From the NCBI GenBank assembly GCA_051888795.1, contig JBJFCD010000226.1:36581-100580 (forward strand): a stretch of 64,000 nucleotides of DNA. Reading direction: 5' to 3'. This DNA comes from MD308 sp051888795 (GTDB lineage Bacteria; Bacillota; Clostridia; Lachnospirales; Lachnospiraceae). The translations under genes and the position numbers were made by a program. Under the pieces are notes generated by a model. That model was not told the DNA's origin. It did not search any database and saw only the letters and a list, made by a program, of their open reading frames with translations. Shown in pieces: positions 47,068-56,269 of the stretch (position 1 is the first letter of the stretch; the number at the start of each line of letters is the position of its first letter).

Positions 47068-47657
47068 TGAGGGCGCTTAGAAAAATGAATCAACAGATTA
47101 GGAAAAGAATAGAAGACAGTATCGCAACGAAAAATCGGATTTTAGAAAACGAAGAATTAGTTTCTACCATCGAAAAAAGTGCGGATGAGATCACGGAATG
47201 TTTAAGACAGAATAAGAAAATGGTGCTTTGCGGGAATGGCGGTTCCGCCTCAGATGCCCTTCATTTTGCCGGGGAAATTGTTGGCCGTTTTCAGAAGGAA
47301 AGCAAAGCATGGCCGGCAGTAGTCTTAAATGCAGATGTGGCAACAATGACCGCAATTGCAAATGATTACGGATACGATGAGGTGTTTGCAAGACAGGCAG
47401 AAGGTCATGTCTGTGACGGTGACGTCTTTGTCGGAATAAGTACCAGCGGAAATTCTGAAAATGTGTACCGTGCGCTTTTAGTGGCAAAAGAAAAAGGCGC
47501 TAAAACAATCGCCCTGGTGGGAAGAGACGGAGGTAAGATTGCAAAAGCGTCTGATTATCCGATTATTGTTCCTTCGGATGTGACTGCCAGAATTCAGGAA
47601 TCACATATCATGATTATTCACATTTTATGTGAAATTGTTGAAGAACGTTTGGCTTAG
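47067..47657 (+). CDS. gmhA: sedoheptulose-7-phosphate isomerase
   Basis: The 196-residue SIS-domain enzyme has NGGSASDALHFAGE, ADVATMTAIANDYGY, STSGNSENV and HIMIIHILCE, diagnostic of GmhA. It makes the first intermediate of ADP-heptose. An ATG at 47085 (MNQQIRKRIEDSI) fits family starts and has GAGG upstream, so the true start may be there. The stop codon overlaps that of the opposite-strand gene. Confidence 0.94.
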   Translation: MRALRKMNQQIRKRIEDSIATKNRILENEELVSTIEKSADEITECLRQNKKMVLCGNGGSASDALHFAGEIVGRFQKESKAWPAVVLNADVATMTAIANDYGYDEVFARQAEGHVCDGDVFVGISTSGNSENVYRALLVAKEKGAKTIALVGRDGGKIAKASDYPIIVPSDVTARIQESHIMIIHILCEIVEERLA

Positions 47658-48640
47658 TACTTTCCGTAAAGGATGAAGTTTAACGGACGGATGCGGCCAA
47701 TCAGCATTCCAAGGAGCACACAGATTCCACAGGTGACCGTTGTTCCAAAGATGGCGGCGAGAAGCCCTGCAGCAAGGGACTCTGTCTGGGTTAAAAGTGA
47801 GAACCAACGGGTAAAAATGGTTGGTACCAGGTAAATGGCCAGGGAATACTTTCCGCAGAGCAACAATGCCTTTGCAAAGGGATTGGAATAGGAGCCGTCC
47901 TTTTTACATACACTCCATAATATTCCAATGACGAAGAAGGCAAGTAAAATACGCAGCAGCTGAGTAAAGGAATTCGGTGCTGTAAAATCAAAAAACTGAA
48001 ATAGAATACCATATGCAATTGCATAGATCGGAATCAGATAATGGTTAGTGACACATTTTTCAATTGCCGGGTGCTTTTTTAGAATCACTCCTGCAAAGAA
48101 CGGAATGCTGTAGCTAACCATATTTGTTATGTAAGGATAGCGTGTGCAGACGGCAAGAAGCAATAAAAGAAGCTCCACAATTGAGTAGCAGATGGCATCA
48201 AAAAGGATGGAATCTGTCTTGTGGAACAGAGCTTCTAATGCGTCAAACAGCACATATGCCGCATACAAGCCGAATAATACCGGTAAAAACCATAGTCCTT
48301 CCCCATATAAACCGGTGGCGGTAAGCAGATCTGCCTTCAGCTCGGCAAGAGAAAACCCGCTGAATATCCATGGCATGAGTATGGTCCATGAGAGATATGG
48401 AAGGAGCAGAGAAAGTGCTTTTTTCCCTAAGAACAACGCTTTGTTTTCTTCCTTATATTTCGCTTTCCACAGGCTGTGAAGAAGATATCCCGATAGGAAG
48501 AACATGAGTGGCATATGAAAGGAATATACAAAATTAAACGGGAACTTTAAGTAATCTTTTCCGGCGCATGCATGACCAAGGATTACCAGGTACATGGCGA
48601 AGCCTTTTAATAAATCAATTCGATTGTCGCGTGCTGTCAT
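47654..48640 (-). CDS. acyltransferase family 3 membrane protein (OafA-like)
   Basis: The 328-residue protein has about 10 membrane helices and begins with RIDLLKGFAMYLVILGHA, the conserved arginine and histidine of acyltransferase-3 proteins, then FSFHMPLMFFLSG-type second motif. Such proteins O-acetylate surface sugars using cytoplasmic acetyl-CoA. It is downstream of a second such gene with one base between them. Confidence 0.9.
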   Translation of the reverse strand: MTARDNRIDLLKGFAMYLVILGHACAGKDYLKFPFNFVYSFHMPLMFFLSGYLLHSLWKAKYKEENKALFLGKKALSLLLPYLSWTILMPWIFSGFSLAELKADLLTATGLYGEGLWFLPVLFGLYAAYVLFDALEALFHKTDSILFDAICYSIVELLLLLLAVCTRYPYITNMVSYSIPFFAGVILKKHPAIEKCVTNHYLIPIYAIAYGILFQFFDFTAPNSFTQLLRILLAFFVIGILWSVCKKDGSYSNPFAKALLLCGKYSLAIYLVPTIFTRWFSLLTQTESLAAGLLAAIFGTTVTCGICVLLGMLIGRIRPLNFILYGKY

Positions 48641-48641
48641 A

Positions 48642-49688
48642 TTATCGATGTACGACCTTTCCGTAGAGTTTTCCTACCAGTTTCCAGAAGATGTTAACAA
48701 GATAGCTTGAAGCAAGTGTCATAAACAGTAGAATTATGTATGCAACGATTGCAATCTGAGATCCATATACAATAAGTACGATTGGATAAAAATAGTAGCA
48801 GTAGAAGGTATGGATTAACCACATATTTGTACTGTGTTCGCCTAATAATTCCAGGGGCCGGTTTAAAAATTTGACGGCATTCAGCAGGGTCCGGCATGCA
48901 AACACAAACAGTGGGATGAGAACCATATGGAATGACGAGCTAAACACTCCGACCCATAGGCAGGCAAAAATAATCAGGAATACGATACTTGCTGCTATTT
49001 TCTCTCCATTGGTATAGGAATCCGTTAATTTATGCCAGATATCAAAGATGTTATATTTGGCAAATACAATTCCTATGAGAAAGAGATGCTCATATTCACT
49101 GGTCAGGATTGAGGTAAGATCCGGTGAACAGGTAAATATGGTAAATTGCAGAAGCAAAAGGAATCCGAATTCGATATAGAAGCTGTGGCATTTCTGAAAT
49201 AGTTCAATATAGACAAATCCGAGAATGAGGGCGATAATGTATGCCCTAAAAAACCACCATTCTGCATTAAAGTAGCAATGAAAGCCTGTCAGGTCAGAAA
49301 GAATTTTCTTTACAGAAAAATCAGCAAAGGTTCTGCAAAGACTTTCACTTTCACAATACACCACGTTTGTCCGGAAGAACAGGATACCAATCGGAATAAA
49401 CAGGAAAAAAATCTTCCAGTAGGATTTGTATAAACGGACCAGTCTCCTGGTTAATGAATTGGGAGAGAAGGATAAATAAAGACCATATCCACCCAGAAAC
49501 ATAAAGATCGGAACACAGATTTTACCAAACTGTCCAATCAATTGTGTGAGCTCATATCCCATAAGCGTAATGCCTGTTGATAATGAGTATCCGGTGGGAA
49601 TCCGCTCCGGGAAAAAGAAGAGATGATGGGCAAGCATGAGTAAGATTGCAATACCCTTAATTTGCTTGGTGTTTTCGCGTGTGAACAT
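48642..49688 (-). CDS. acyltransferase family 3 membrane protein
   Basis: The 348-residue protein has about 10 helices with IKGIAILLMLAHHLFFF and FGKICVPIFMFLGGYGLY, matching the family motifs. It is the first gene of a two-gene minus-strand unit. AAGGAG lies 9 bases before its ATG. The divergent region upstream (49689-49837) also holds the promoter of the gene at 49838. Confidence 0.9.
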   Translation of the reverse strand: MFTRENTKQIKGIAILLMLAHHLFFFPERIPTGYSLSTGITLMGYELTQLIGQFGKICVPIFMFLGGYGLYLSFSPNSLTRRLVRLYKSYWKIFFLFIPIGILFFRTNVVYCESESLCRTFADFSVKKILSDLTGFHCYFNAEWWFFRAYIIALILGFVYIELFQKCHSFYIEFGFLLLLQFTIFTCSPDLTSILTSEYEHLFLIGIVFAKYNIFDIWHKLTDSYTNGEKIAASIVFLIIFACLWVGVFSSSFHMVLIPLFVFACRTLLNAVKFLNRPLELLGEHSTNMWLIHTFYCYYFYPIVLIVYGSQIAIVAYIILLFMTLASSYLVNIFWKLVGKLYGKVVHR

Positions 49689-49734
49689 AGTCCGATACTC
49701 CTTTCAACATTCCTTAGTAATCATACCATATTAT

Positions 49735-49763
49735 TTGCATTTTGAAATATATATCTTTATAAT
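49735..49763 (+). promoter_or_regulatory. sigma-A promoter for 49838 operon
   Basis: TTGCAT at 49735-49740 and TATAAT at 49758-49763 are separated by 17 bases, followed about 75 bases later by the start of the gene at 49838. The region divides two divergent units. Confidence 0.7.
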
Positions 49764-49837
49764 TATTTGTATGTATCATCTGCATTATGGAAAGAATGAT
49801 AGTGATATCATAAGGTGGGCAGGAGAGAAAGGAAAGC

Positions 49838-51904
49838 ATGAACGTAAAACAATTAGTAAGCCGCTTGAATCGAATCTTTCAAATGTATGAGGTGGGAAAG
49901 ATATGTACATCTGATGCCTTTCGTAAATCTTCAACAGGAATCCTGTGGAAGAAACAAATTGAGCCTATGCTGCTACTGGCGGATGGTGGAATGCGAATCG
50001 ATCTGATCTGTGAAAACGAGAGAGCTGCTTTGAAAAGAGAAAGTAGAAAGCGTGTAATCTCAGATAAAGATTTGGAGAAGCTGTCCGAATCCGAAGAATC
50101 AAAATTCATGGATTCCCCCGGGATATTAAATACTTTGGAAAACAGTTATTCTACCATTTATTTTGTGGGAGAAAATGCATATGCCAATAAAATCTATGAG
50201 TACTTTTCCAATAATGCAGGAATCCGGTTAAAGAGGATTGATGAAAGTGTAATGATCTATGAGGACAATCATTATGTCCTTCATGAAACCTGTGATGGAG
50301 ACAGTATGATCCTGTTTGCGGATCTCTTCGAGGAACAGGAGGTTGTGGATAAAAAGGGGAAGGGCTTTCAAACCTTCTACTTTTTAAGATATTATCTGAA
50401 TCCGATCAAGACTACAGAAAATCTGCAGGATATTGAGCAGAATATTATTCCGAAGCTTTGTGAGGGCGGGGTGAAGGTAATAAAAGTATATGTGCCGGAT
50501 ATAGAGCGCCTGACTGCCGGGAAAAAAGTAAAACGGAAAACGCTATACTGGAATATTGTAAGACATATCAGCGAAGAACGATTTGAACGTATCCGGAGAA
50601 AGAGAGAACATACCGAAGGCTTGTACGATGAGGTTCATGCCCTGACCAATGACAGCTCGAAGGGCTATAGTCTGATGTATGGAAACGGGGCACATATTAA
50701 CTTTGACAATGGATTTCGGAGAACAGTCGGAAATCCAACGGGAGAAGTAAACCAGATTTATTTCTTTGGCCCATGCTTTATTCGAGGACTCAGTTTTTCG
50801 GATGAGAATACCATTCCTTCTATGATACAAAGTAAGGTTAAGGATTCTTACCGTGTTCTTAATTTCGGAAGCGAGTTTCAGACCGGCTGCTACATCATGC
50901 GAAGCCTGGAGTACCGCAGGAATGATATCGTAGTTATTTTCTCACCTGATAAGAAAAAGCCTTCTGCTGCAAACCGGAATGTGGTGGAGCTTGATTTGAC
51001 GGATGTATATAACAAGATAGAGGATGTGCAAAAGCATGTATATGATCTGCCGGTTCATTTTGATAAGGTGATTCAGGATGCAATCGTGGAAGCCGTATAC
51101 GGATGCATCCGGGATGTAGAGAAAAAACGCTTGGATAGAAGCACTGAAGCGGTAAGCCACGAATCTGGTATGGTAAATTTGGGGCCGGATGCGGTAAAAC
51201 TCGGACCGGATACGGTAAGCTTTGGACCGGATCAGAAAAGAGCCCTATCACTTGCTTCTACAAAAGATCAGGCATTTGTTAAATGGCTGAATGGGATTAA
51301 GACCAAGCATCCATGGGACGGAAAGAAATCCCGTGGAGCAATTGTGATGAACTGTAACCCATTTACGTATGGACATCGGTATCTTATTGAGACCGCATCA
51401 TCCCAGGTGGATGAGTTAATCATCTTTGTTGTACAGGAGAATAAGTCTTTTTTTACGTTTGAGGATCGTATGATGCTGGTAAGAAAGGGCACAGAGGATA
51501 TTGGAAATGTGATCGTTGTGCCCAGCGGAAATTATATGATTTCCAGCATGACGCTCCCGGGATATTTTGAAAAGGACCAGCTGCAGGATACGTATCTTGA
51601 TGCGACTCAGGATCTGACGCTCTTTACTCAGATTGCACAGGAGCTTGGTATTACAAAACGTTTTGCGGGGGAGGAGCCCATTGACCGGTTTACCCTGATG
51701 TATAACCGGAATATGAACCGGATTCTTCCGAAATATGGGATTGCTTTTATTGAGATCCCAAGAAAAATGGGCGGGGATAGTGTGATTAGTGCATCAAGGG
51801 TACGAAAGGCTTTAAAGGAGCATCGTTTGGATGAGATAAAAGCTTTGGTTCCGCCTACGACCTATGAATATCTGGAAAAACGAATGAAAAATGAAGGATT
51901 TTGA
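49838..51904 (+). CDS. fusion protein with C-terminal CitC-like nucleotidyltransferase domain
   Basis: The 688-residue protein has two parts. The C-terminal 200 residues (from GAIVMNCNPFTYGHRYLIE, about residue 500) match the adenylyltransferase domain of citrate lyase ligase, including the TYGH motif for nucleotide binding and ISASRVRKAL near the end. The N-terminal 440 residues include QIYFFGPCFIRG and YRVLNFGSEFQ, possibly SGNH-like, otherwise unrecognised. A Gly-Pro-Asp repeat joins them. No citrate lyase genes are near. AGGA precedes the ATG. It may activate a non-sugar substituent or acyl group for the glycan; this is inference. Confidence 0.72.
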   Translation: MNVKQLVSRLNRIFQMYEVGKICTSDAFRKSSTGILWKKQIEPMLLLADGGMRIDLICENERAALKRESRKRVISDKDLEKLSESEESKFMDSPGILNTLENSYSTIYFVGENAYANKIYEYFSNNAGIRLKRIDESVMIYEDNHYVLHETCDGDSMILFADLFEEQEVVDKKGKGFQTFYFLRYYLNPIKTTENLQDIEQNIIPKLCEGGVKVIKVYVPDIERLTAGKKVKRKTLYWNIVRHISEERFERIRRKREHTEGLYDEVHALTNDSSKGYSLMYGNGAHINFDNGFRRTVGNPTGEVNQIYFFGPCFIRGLSFSDENTIPSMIQSKVKDSYRVLNFGSEFQTGCYIMRSLEYRRNDIVVIFSPDKKKPSAANRNVVELDLTDVYNKIEDVQKHVYDLPVHFDKVIQDAIVEAVYGCIRDVEKKRLDRSTEAVSHESGMVNLGPDAVKLGPDTVSFGPDQKRALSLASTKDQAFVKWLNGIKTKHPWDGKKSRGAIVMNCNPFTYGHRYLIETASSQVDELIIFVVQENKSFFTFEDRMMLVRKGTEDIGNVIVVPSGNYMISSMTLPGYFEKDQLQDTYLDATQDLTLFTQIAQELGITKRFAGEEPIDRFTLMYNRNMNRILPKYGIAFIEIPRKMGGDSVISASRVRKALKEHRLDEIKALVPPTTYEYLEKRMKNEGF
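51173..51235 (+). repeat. in-frame tandem repeat, 3 x 21 bp
   Basis: Three 21-bp units encode VNLGPDA, VKLGPDT and VSFGPDQ as a linker between the two domains of the host protein. The units differ at a few bases. Confidence 0.85.
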
Positions 51905-51906
51905 TT

Positions 51907-53433
51907 ATGGAAAGATGGAAAGAAAAGGGAAAGACGATATTGATCAGCAGCCTGGCATGGGGCGTCTGCGCACATGGAATGACGATGTTCAATAAGTTCT
52001 CTTCCTTTGATGATGTGGAATCTCTGTTTGGTGCAGGGACAACCTTTAGCTTAGGCAGATGGATGCTGTCGATTGTGAATGTATTCTCAAAGAAGCTGTA
52101 TGGAAGCTCACAATACAGCGTGCCGGTGTACAATGTACTGTTAAGTATTTTGTTTCTGGCCGGAATGGCAATGCTTGTGGCAGATTTGTTAGGAATTCAG
52201 AAAAAAAGCAGTCTGGTGGCATTAAGTGGAATTCTGGTTGTTTTTCCTGTTATAACAGGAATCTTCGGCTATATGTTTACGGCACCTTTTTATGCATTTG
52301 GCATGCTGCTTACGGCCATAGGTGTGTGGCTTTTGTATCGTAAACCAAGCTGGTATATGAGTCTGATAGCAATCGGAGTACTTGCCTGTGCGGTAGGAAT
52401 CTACCAGGCAAATATAGCGGTTGCAGTTATTCTCATGCTTTTATATATGCTGAAGCTGGTGCAAGACGTGGAACAGAACACCATCCGTAAAGTAAACATT
52501 ATGGGTGGAATGACTGTGGGTGCAGCACTTGGATTCCTCGTTGGATATCTGGTAATCAATAAGGTCTTTTTAACACTGGTTGGCGGAAGCCTTTCCGGAT
52601 ATAAGGGAATCAGTAATTTCGGATTAACATCGCCGGTTGGTTATCTGCAGAGAATCGGAACAGCATATAAAGAATTCTTTGCACCTACCCGGATGGTGGC
52701 AAGAAATATGTATCCTTTTTCTATTGCCTTTTTCTATCGGGTCATGTTAATATGCATTTTTGTGATTGCTGTTATGAAGGCGGTCGCAATTTGGAAGAAG
52801 TCAAAAATCCACGGGGTATACTGGACGATATTTGTTGCCCTGCTTCCGCTTGCAGCGAATTTTGTGTATGTAATGTGTGATACGGAAACTGTAACAGGGC
52901 TTATGATGTATGCAGAGGCATTTCTTGTAGTAGGCCTGATCTGGCTGCTGGAGCAGGAGCTGGGGGACAGGAAGGCAATTCTGATTGGAAAAAAGTGTGC
53001 CTATATTCTTGTACTTTTAGTCTGCGTTTTATATGTGAGATTTGATAATATTTGTTACATGAAGGCTGAGTTTGTGCAGGAGCAGACCTTAAGCTATTAC
53101 GAAAGACTTGTGGGAAGAATTCAGAGCATAGAGGGATATGATGATAGCCTTCCGGTTGCATATGTGGGAGAAAGCAGTAAGTCAGGAGAACAATTTACTA
53201 CAATCCCGGAGTTTGAAGCAATCTGCCTGAATCCATATATGGACAGTGACAGTATGATCAATAATTATGCATGGAAAACATCTATGAAAATGTGGCTGGG
53301 ATTTGATCCACAGCTTGCGGATGCAGAGGAATTCAGCGAACGGGATGATGTGAAAAAAATGACTTGCTATCCTTCCGATGGTTCTATTAAAATGATAGAC
53401 GGTGTAATTGTGGTAAAATTTGCAGATGAATAA
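51907..53433 (+). CDS. glucosyltransferase-domain membrane protein (Glucos_trans_II type)
   Basis: The start is set at ATG 51907, 8 bases after AAGGA; the TTG at 51901 overlaps the previous stop. The 508-residue protein has about 10-11 membrane helices and the N-terminal loop NKFSSFDDVESLFGAGTTF, matching the Gtr-type glucosyltransferase domain that uses lipid-linked glucose to modify surface polymers. GtrA- and GtrB-like genes are in the same window, which gives the full three-part set. Confidence 0.8.
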   Translation: MERWKEKGKTILISSLAWGVCAHGMTMFNKFSSFDDVESLFGAGTTFSLGRWMLSIVNVFSKKLYGSSQYSVPVYNVLLSILFLAGMAMLVADLLGIQKKSSLVALSGILVVFPVITGIFGYMFTAPFYAFGMLLTAIGVWLLYRKPSWYMSLIAIGVLACAVGIYQANIAVAVILMLLYMLKLVQDVEQNTIRKVNIMGGMTVGAALGFLVGYLVINKVFLTLVGGSLSGYKGISNFGLTSPVGYLQRIGTAYKEFFAPTRMVARNMYPFSIAFFYRVMLICIFVIAVMKAVAIWKKSKIHGVYWTIFVALLPLAANFVYVMCDTETVTGLMMYAEAFLVVGLIWLLEQELGDRKAILIGKKCAYILVLLVCVLYVRFDNICYMKAEFVQEQTLSYYERLVGRIQSIEGYDDSLPVAYVGESSKSGEQFTTIPEFEAICLNPYMDSDSMINNYAWKTSMKMWLGFDPQLADAEEFSERDDVKKMTCYPSDGSIKMIDGVIVVKFADE

Positions 53434-53451
53434 TCACAAATGGAGAATCAG

Positions 53452-54360
53452 ATGAAAGTATTAGTTTTAGGTGGAAATGGATTCATTGGAAGAAATCTAT
53501 GCAGACAGCTTCTTTCAGAGGGGTATGAGGTGTATAGCTTTGATATGATGCTTCCTGCTGAAGAAGAGAACGGAATTCATTACATAGAAGGGGATTTTTT
53601 TGATGATTATGTGCTGGAGCATGTAACCAGAGGAATGGATGTCATCTATCATGCAATCTGCACGTTAAATCCGGGAAATTCAGAGGAAAAGTATCTGCTG
53701 GGATACGAGAGAGATTTCATTCAGACCGTAAAATTATGTACGATTGTAAAGAAACAGAACTGCAGATTGATTTTCCTATCATCCGGTGGAACCGTATATG
53801 GAAATCAGGAGGTGCAACCTATACCTGAGACTGCCACAACAGTGCCAATCAATCATTACGGAAATTTAAAATTATGTATTGAGAATCTGATTCGAACCTT
53901 CAATACACATATGGATAGGAAGATGATTATTGCAAGAATCTCAAATCCCTATGGTCCGGGGCAGGACTATAGAAAAGGCGTAGGATTTATCGATGCTGCA
54001 CTCAGGAGAGCAATGCATGGAGAGGTTCTGGAAATATATGGAGACGGATATACCACAAGAGATTATATCTTCATAACAGATGCATGCAGGATGCTTGCCT
54101 CTCTGATTCGATATGATGGTGATCAGGAAATCTTTAACTTAAGCTCCGGAAGAGGAGCCTCGCAGAAGGAAATTCTTTCCATTATTCATGAACTGATTCC
54201 GGAGTTTGAGGTGGTGTATACTCCGGCCAGAAGTGTGGATTTGAAAAAAATAGTATTGGATAACAGCAGGTATCTGAGTGTTTTTCCAATGGAATTAGTT
54301 CCATTAGAACAGGGAATTAAGGAATACTATTCCTATATTGTGTCTGAGAACAATCGCTAA
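53452..54360 (+). CDS. NAD-dependent sugar epimerase/dehydratase
   Basis: The start is set at 53452 (MKVLVLGGNGFIG), 6 bases after GGAG; the ATG at 53440 adds four residues. The 302-residue SDR enzyme has GGNGFIG, FLSSGGTVYG and HYGNLK (YxxxK), and RISNPYGPGQ, close to UDP-glucose 4-epimerase-like proteins. Substrate not assignable. Confidence 0.85.
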   Translation: MKVLVLGGNGFIGRNLCRQLLSEGYEVYSFDMMLPAEEENGIHYIEGDFFDDYVLEHVTRGMDVIYHAICTLNPGNSEEKYLLGYERDFIQTVKLCTIVKKQNCRLIFLSSGGTVYGNQEVQPIPETATTVPINHYGNLKLCIENLIRTFNTHMDRKMIIARISNPYGPGQDYRKGVGFIDAALRRAMHGEVLEIYGDGYTTRDYIFITDACRMLASLIRYDGDQEIFNLSSGRGASQKEILSIIHELIPEFEVVYTPARSVDLKKIVLDNSRYLSVFPMELVPLEQGIKEYYSYIVSENNR

Positions 54361-54371
54361 GGAGAAGATGT

Positions 54372-55871
54372 ATGAAGAAATTCGAAGAGAAATTACATGA
54401 AAAAAAGACCATTTTGTGGATGGGAATAGCAGTAATCGCCTTTATGCTGGTGCTAAACTGCATGACACAATATACGGCGGATGATTACAGCTATCATTAC
54501 AGTATGCTGGATGGTTCTCCAGTCAACAGCATTCCAACGCTGGTTAAGGCTTTATATGATCATTACTTTGTGCAGAACGGGCGTATTCTGGCACACTTTT
54601 TTGCATATATCTTCTTAATGATGCCAAAGATGATTTTTAATGTTGTAAACGCTCTTATGTTTGGAATTCAGATTTATTTGATTTATCGTTTGGCGCAGAG
54701 TGACAGTAAGAAGCAGAATGCAATTATGTTCTTTTTAACATTTGCATTTATCTGGTTATTTCAGCCTGCATTTGGACAAGTGAATCTGTGGCTGGATGGC
54801 GCCTGCAATTATCTGTTTGCGGTAGTTTTTTCATTGCTGTTTTTCTATTCATTTGCAAAGGAAGTGTTTGTTTCTGAAAAGCAAATGGCTTCAGTGGAGC
54901 AGAAATGTTCTGAAAAGCAAATGGCTTCAGTAGAGCAGAAGTGTTCTGAAAAGCAAATGGCTTCAGTGGAGCAGAAGAGTTCTGAAAAGCAAATGGCTTC
55001 AGTGGAGCAGAAGAGTTCTGAAAAGCAAATGGCTTTAGTGGAGCAGAAATGTTCTGTTGGGAAGTGTGTTTTGGCGTGTATTTTTAGCTTCCTGGTGGGC
55101 GGTTATACAGAAAATATATCCTTCTGTCTGATTTTCGGATGTATATTGATTTTGTTATGGAAGGCAGTTGTATTAAAGAGAAAGATAAGAATTGACGAAA
55201 TACTTCGAATTGTATCTGCAGTAGTAGGGTATGCTTTTCTTGCCTTGTCCCCTTCTACGATTCATAATAAGTCAGCAGAATTTTCGATATCCATCTTTAT
55301 ATGTAATTTCAAAGATATTTTTTACAGATATTATGAGACTTTTCTGGTGCTTCTTGTTATTTGGGTGGTAGCACTTGTTGTAGCTTTTTACTGCGAAATT
55401 GATAAAAACAAGATTTTTCTATCTGTAGTATGTATGATTATCAGCTTGTGCAGTGCATTGATTTGTATGGTAGCGAAATACCTCTCTGATCGCAGCCTGT
55501 GTGGAAGTACGGTTTTTTTGATTTTGGCTGTGCTCTATCTTTTGTATCCGATATGGGAGACAAAGTACCAGATTGTGATATCTGCAGTTGCAGGAATTAT
55601 AACAATGATGACAGTGGTTATGCTGATTGTCGGTGTATATGATATCATGTGGACCTACAATAAAACCGCCAGACGAGAGGCATTTTTAAGGCAAAGTGCG
55701 GCAGAGGGTAAAACAGAAGTATATGTGGAGCCTATCGATGCAAGGACGATGTATTCTGCATCCTATCGATTGCCGGAACTGAATGGGGATGATCCAACCG
55801 TGTATCCAAATATTGATTATGAAAGATATTACGGAATAGACGTAATCTTGTGCGAAGAGGTGGAAGAATAA
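54372..55871 (+). CDS. DUF6056-type polytopic membrane protein with tandem-repeat insert
   Basis: The 499-residue protein has about 10 helices and the N-terminal outside loop QYTADDYSYHYSML and QNGRILAHFFAY typical of DUF6056, a GT-C-like family in glycan loci. A hydrophilic insert of five 12-residue repeats (SEKQMASVEQKC type) lies at about residues 168-227 between helices. The gene follows the epimerase by 11 bases. Confidence 0.75.
   Translation: MKKFEEKLHEKKTILWMGIAVIAFMLVLNCMTQYTADDYSYHYSMLDGSPVNSIPTLVKALYDHYFVQNGRILAHFFAYIFLMMPKMIFNVVNALMFGIQIYLIYRLAQSDSKKQNAIMFFLTFAFIWLFQPAFGQVNLWLDGACNYLFAVVFSLLFFYSFAKEVFVSEKQMASVEQKCSEKQMASVEQKCSEKQMASVEQKSSEKQMASVEQKSSEKQMALVEQKCSVGKCVLACIFSFLVGGYTENISFCLIFGCILILLWKAVVLKRKIRIDEILRIVSAVVGYAFLALSPSTIHNKSAEFSISIFICNFKDIFYRYYETFLVLLVIWVVALVVAFYCEIDKNKIFLSVVCMIISLCSALICMVAKYLSDRSLCGSTVFLILAVLYLLYPIWETKYQIVISAVAGIITMMTVVMLIVGVYDIMWTYNKTARREAFLRQSAAEGKTEVYVEPIDARTMYSASYRLPELNGDDPTVYPNIDYERYYGIDVILCEEVEE
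54873..55052 (+). repeat. in-frame tandem repeat, 5 x 36 bp
   Basis: Five consecutive 36-bp units encode SEKQMASVEQKC or close variants (last residue C or S; the fifth has L for S). The DNA units differ at only a few bases, so the array is young or kept uniform. Confidence 0.95.
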
Positions 55872-55976
55872 ATAGATGTAGATGAAAATCTTCTATTTTA
55901 TGGAATTTGGCAAGATTTGAGGAATATTCGAAGCAGAATTATGTAATTTGGCAAGATTTGAGGTGCTAGAACTGTC

Positions 55977-56171
55977 GTATACCTAAAATCCTTGAAAAAC
56001 AGCTCCAAATTGCGGCTTTTTCATGCGAATTGTATTATTTGGAAGAGTTGATTTTACTGTATACCTAATATTTGCAATTTCTTAGGTACAGGCTAAAATT
56101 GAACTGGCGAAAACATACAATCGACCATAAAAAACGCTAAAAATGCCGCTTTTTTCAATGATTTTAGGTAC
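55977..56171. repeat. long palindromic intergenic element, copy 1
   Basis: Outer arms GTATACCTAAAATC (55977-55990) and GATTTTAGGTAC (56160-56171) pair. Inner arms pair from CGAATTGTAT to ATACAATCG, and a central pair of CTGTATACCTAA and TTAGGTACAG closes the hairpin. The layout matches the elements at 58015 and 60858. Confidence 0.8.
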
Positions 56172-56182
56172 TGAAAGAAAAT

Positions 56183-56269
56183 CAACCGGTGAAATAATAC
56201 AATTTACCAATTAGCCGGCGAAAAAGTACAGTTTACTAATCAACTGGCGAAATCATACAATTTGCCAAT
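56183..56269 (+). repeat. tandem 29-bp repeat array, 3 units
   Basis: Three units of exactly 29 bp (56183, 56212, 56241) share the pattern YRRCYGGYGAAA and then TACARTTTRCYAAT. The same sequence appears once more, as the inner right arm of the palindromic element at about 56101-56128. There are no spacers, so it is not a CRISPR array. Confidence 0.75.

Noticed and set aside
40031..47657. GDP-heptose (S-layer type) pathway
   Set aside because: The kinase is fused to an adenylyltransferase and an HldD epimerase is present, which is the ADP route.
56183..56269. CRISPR array
   Set aside because: Units are directly adjacent with no spacers, and no cas genes are present.
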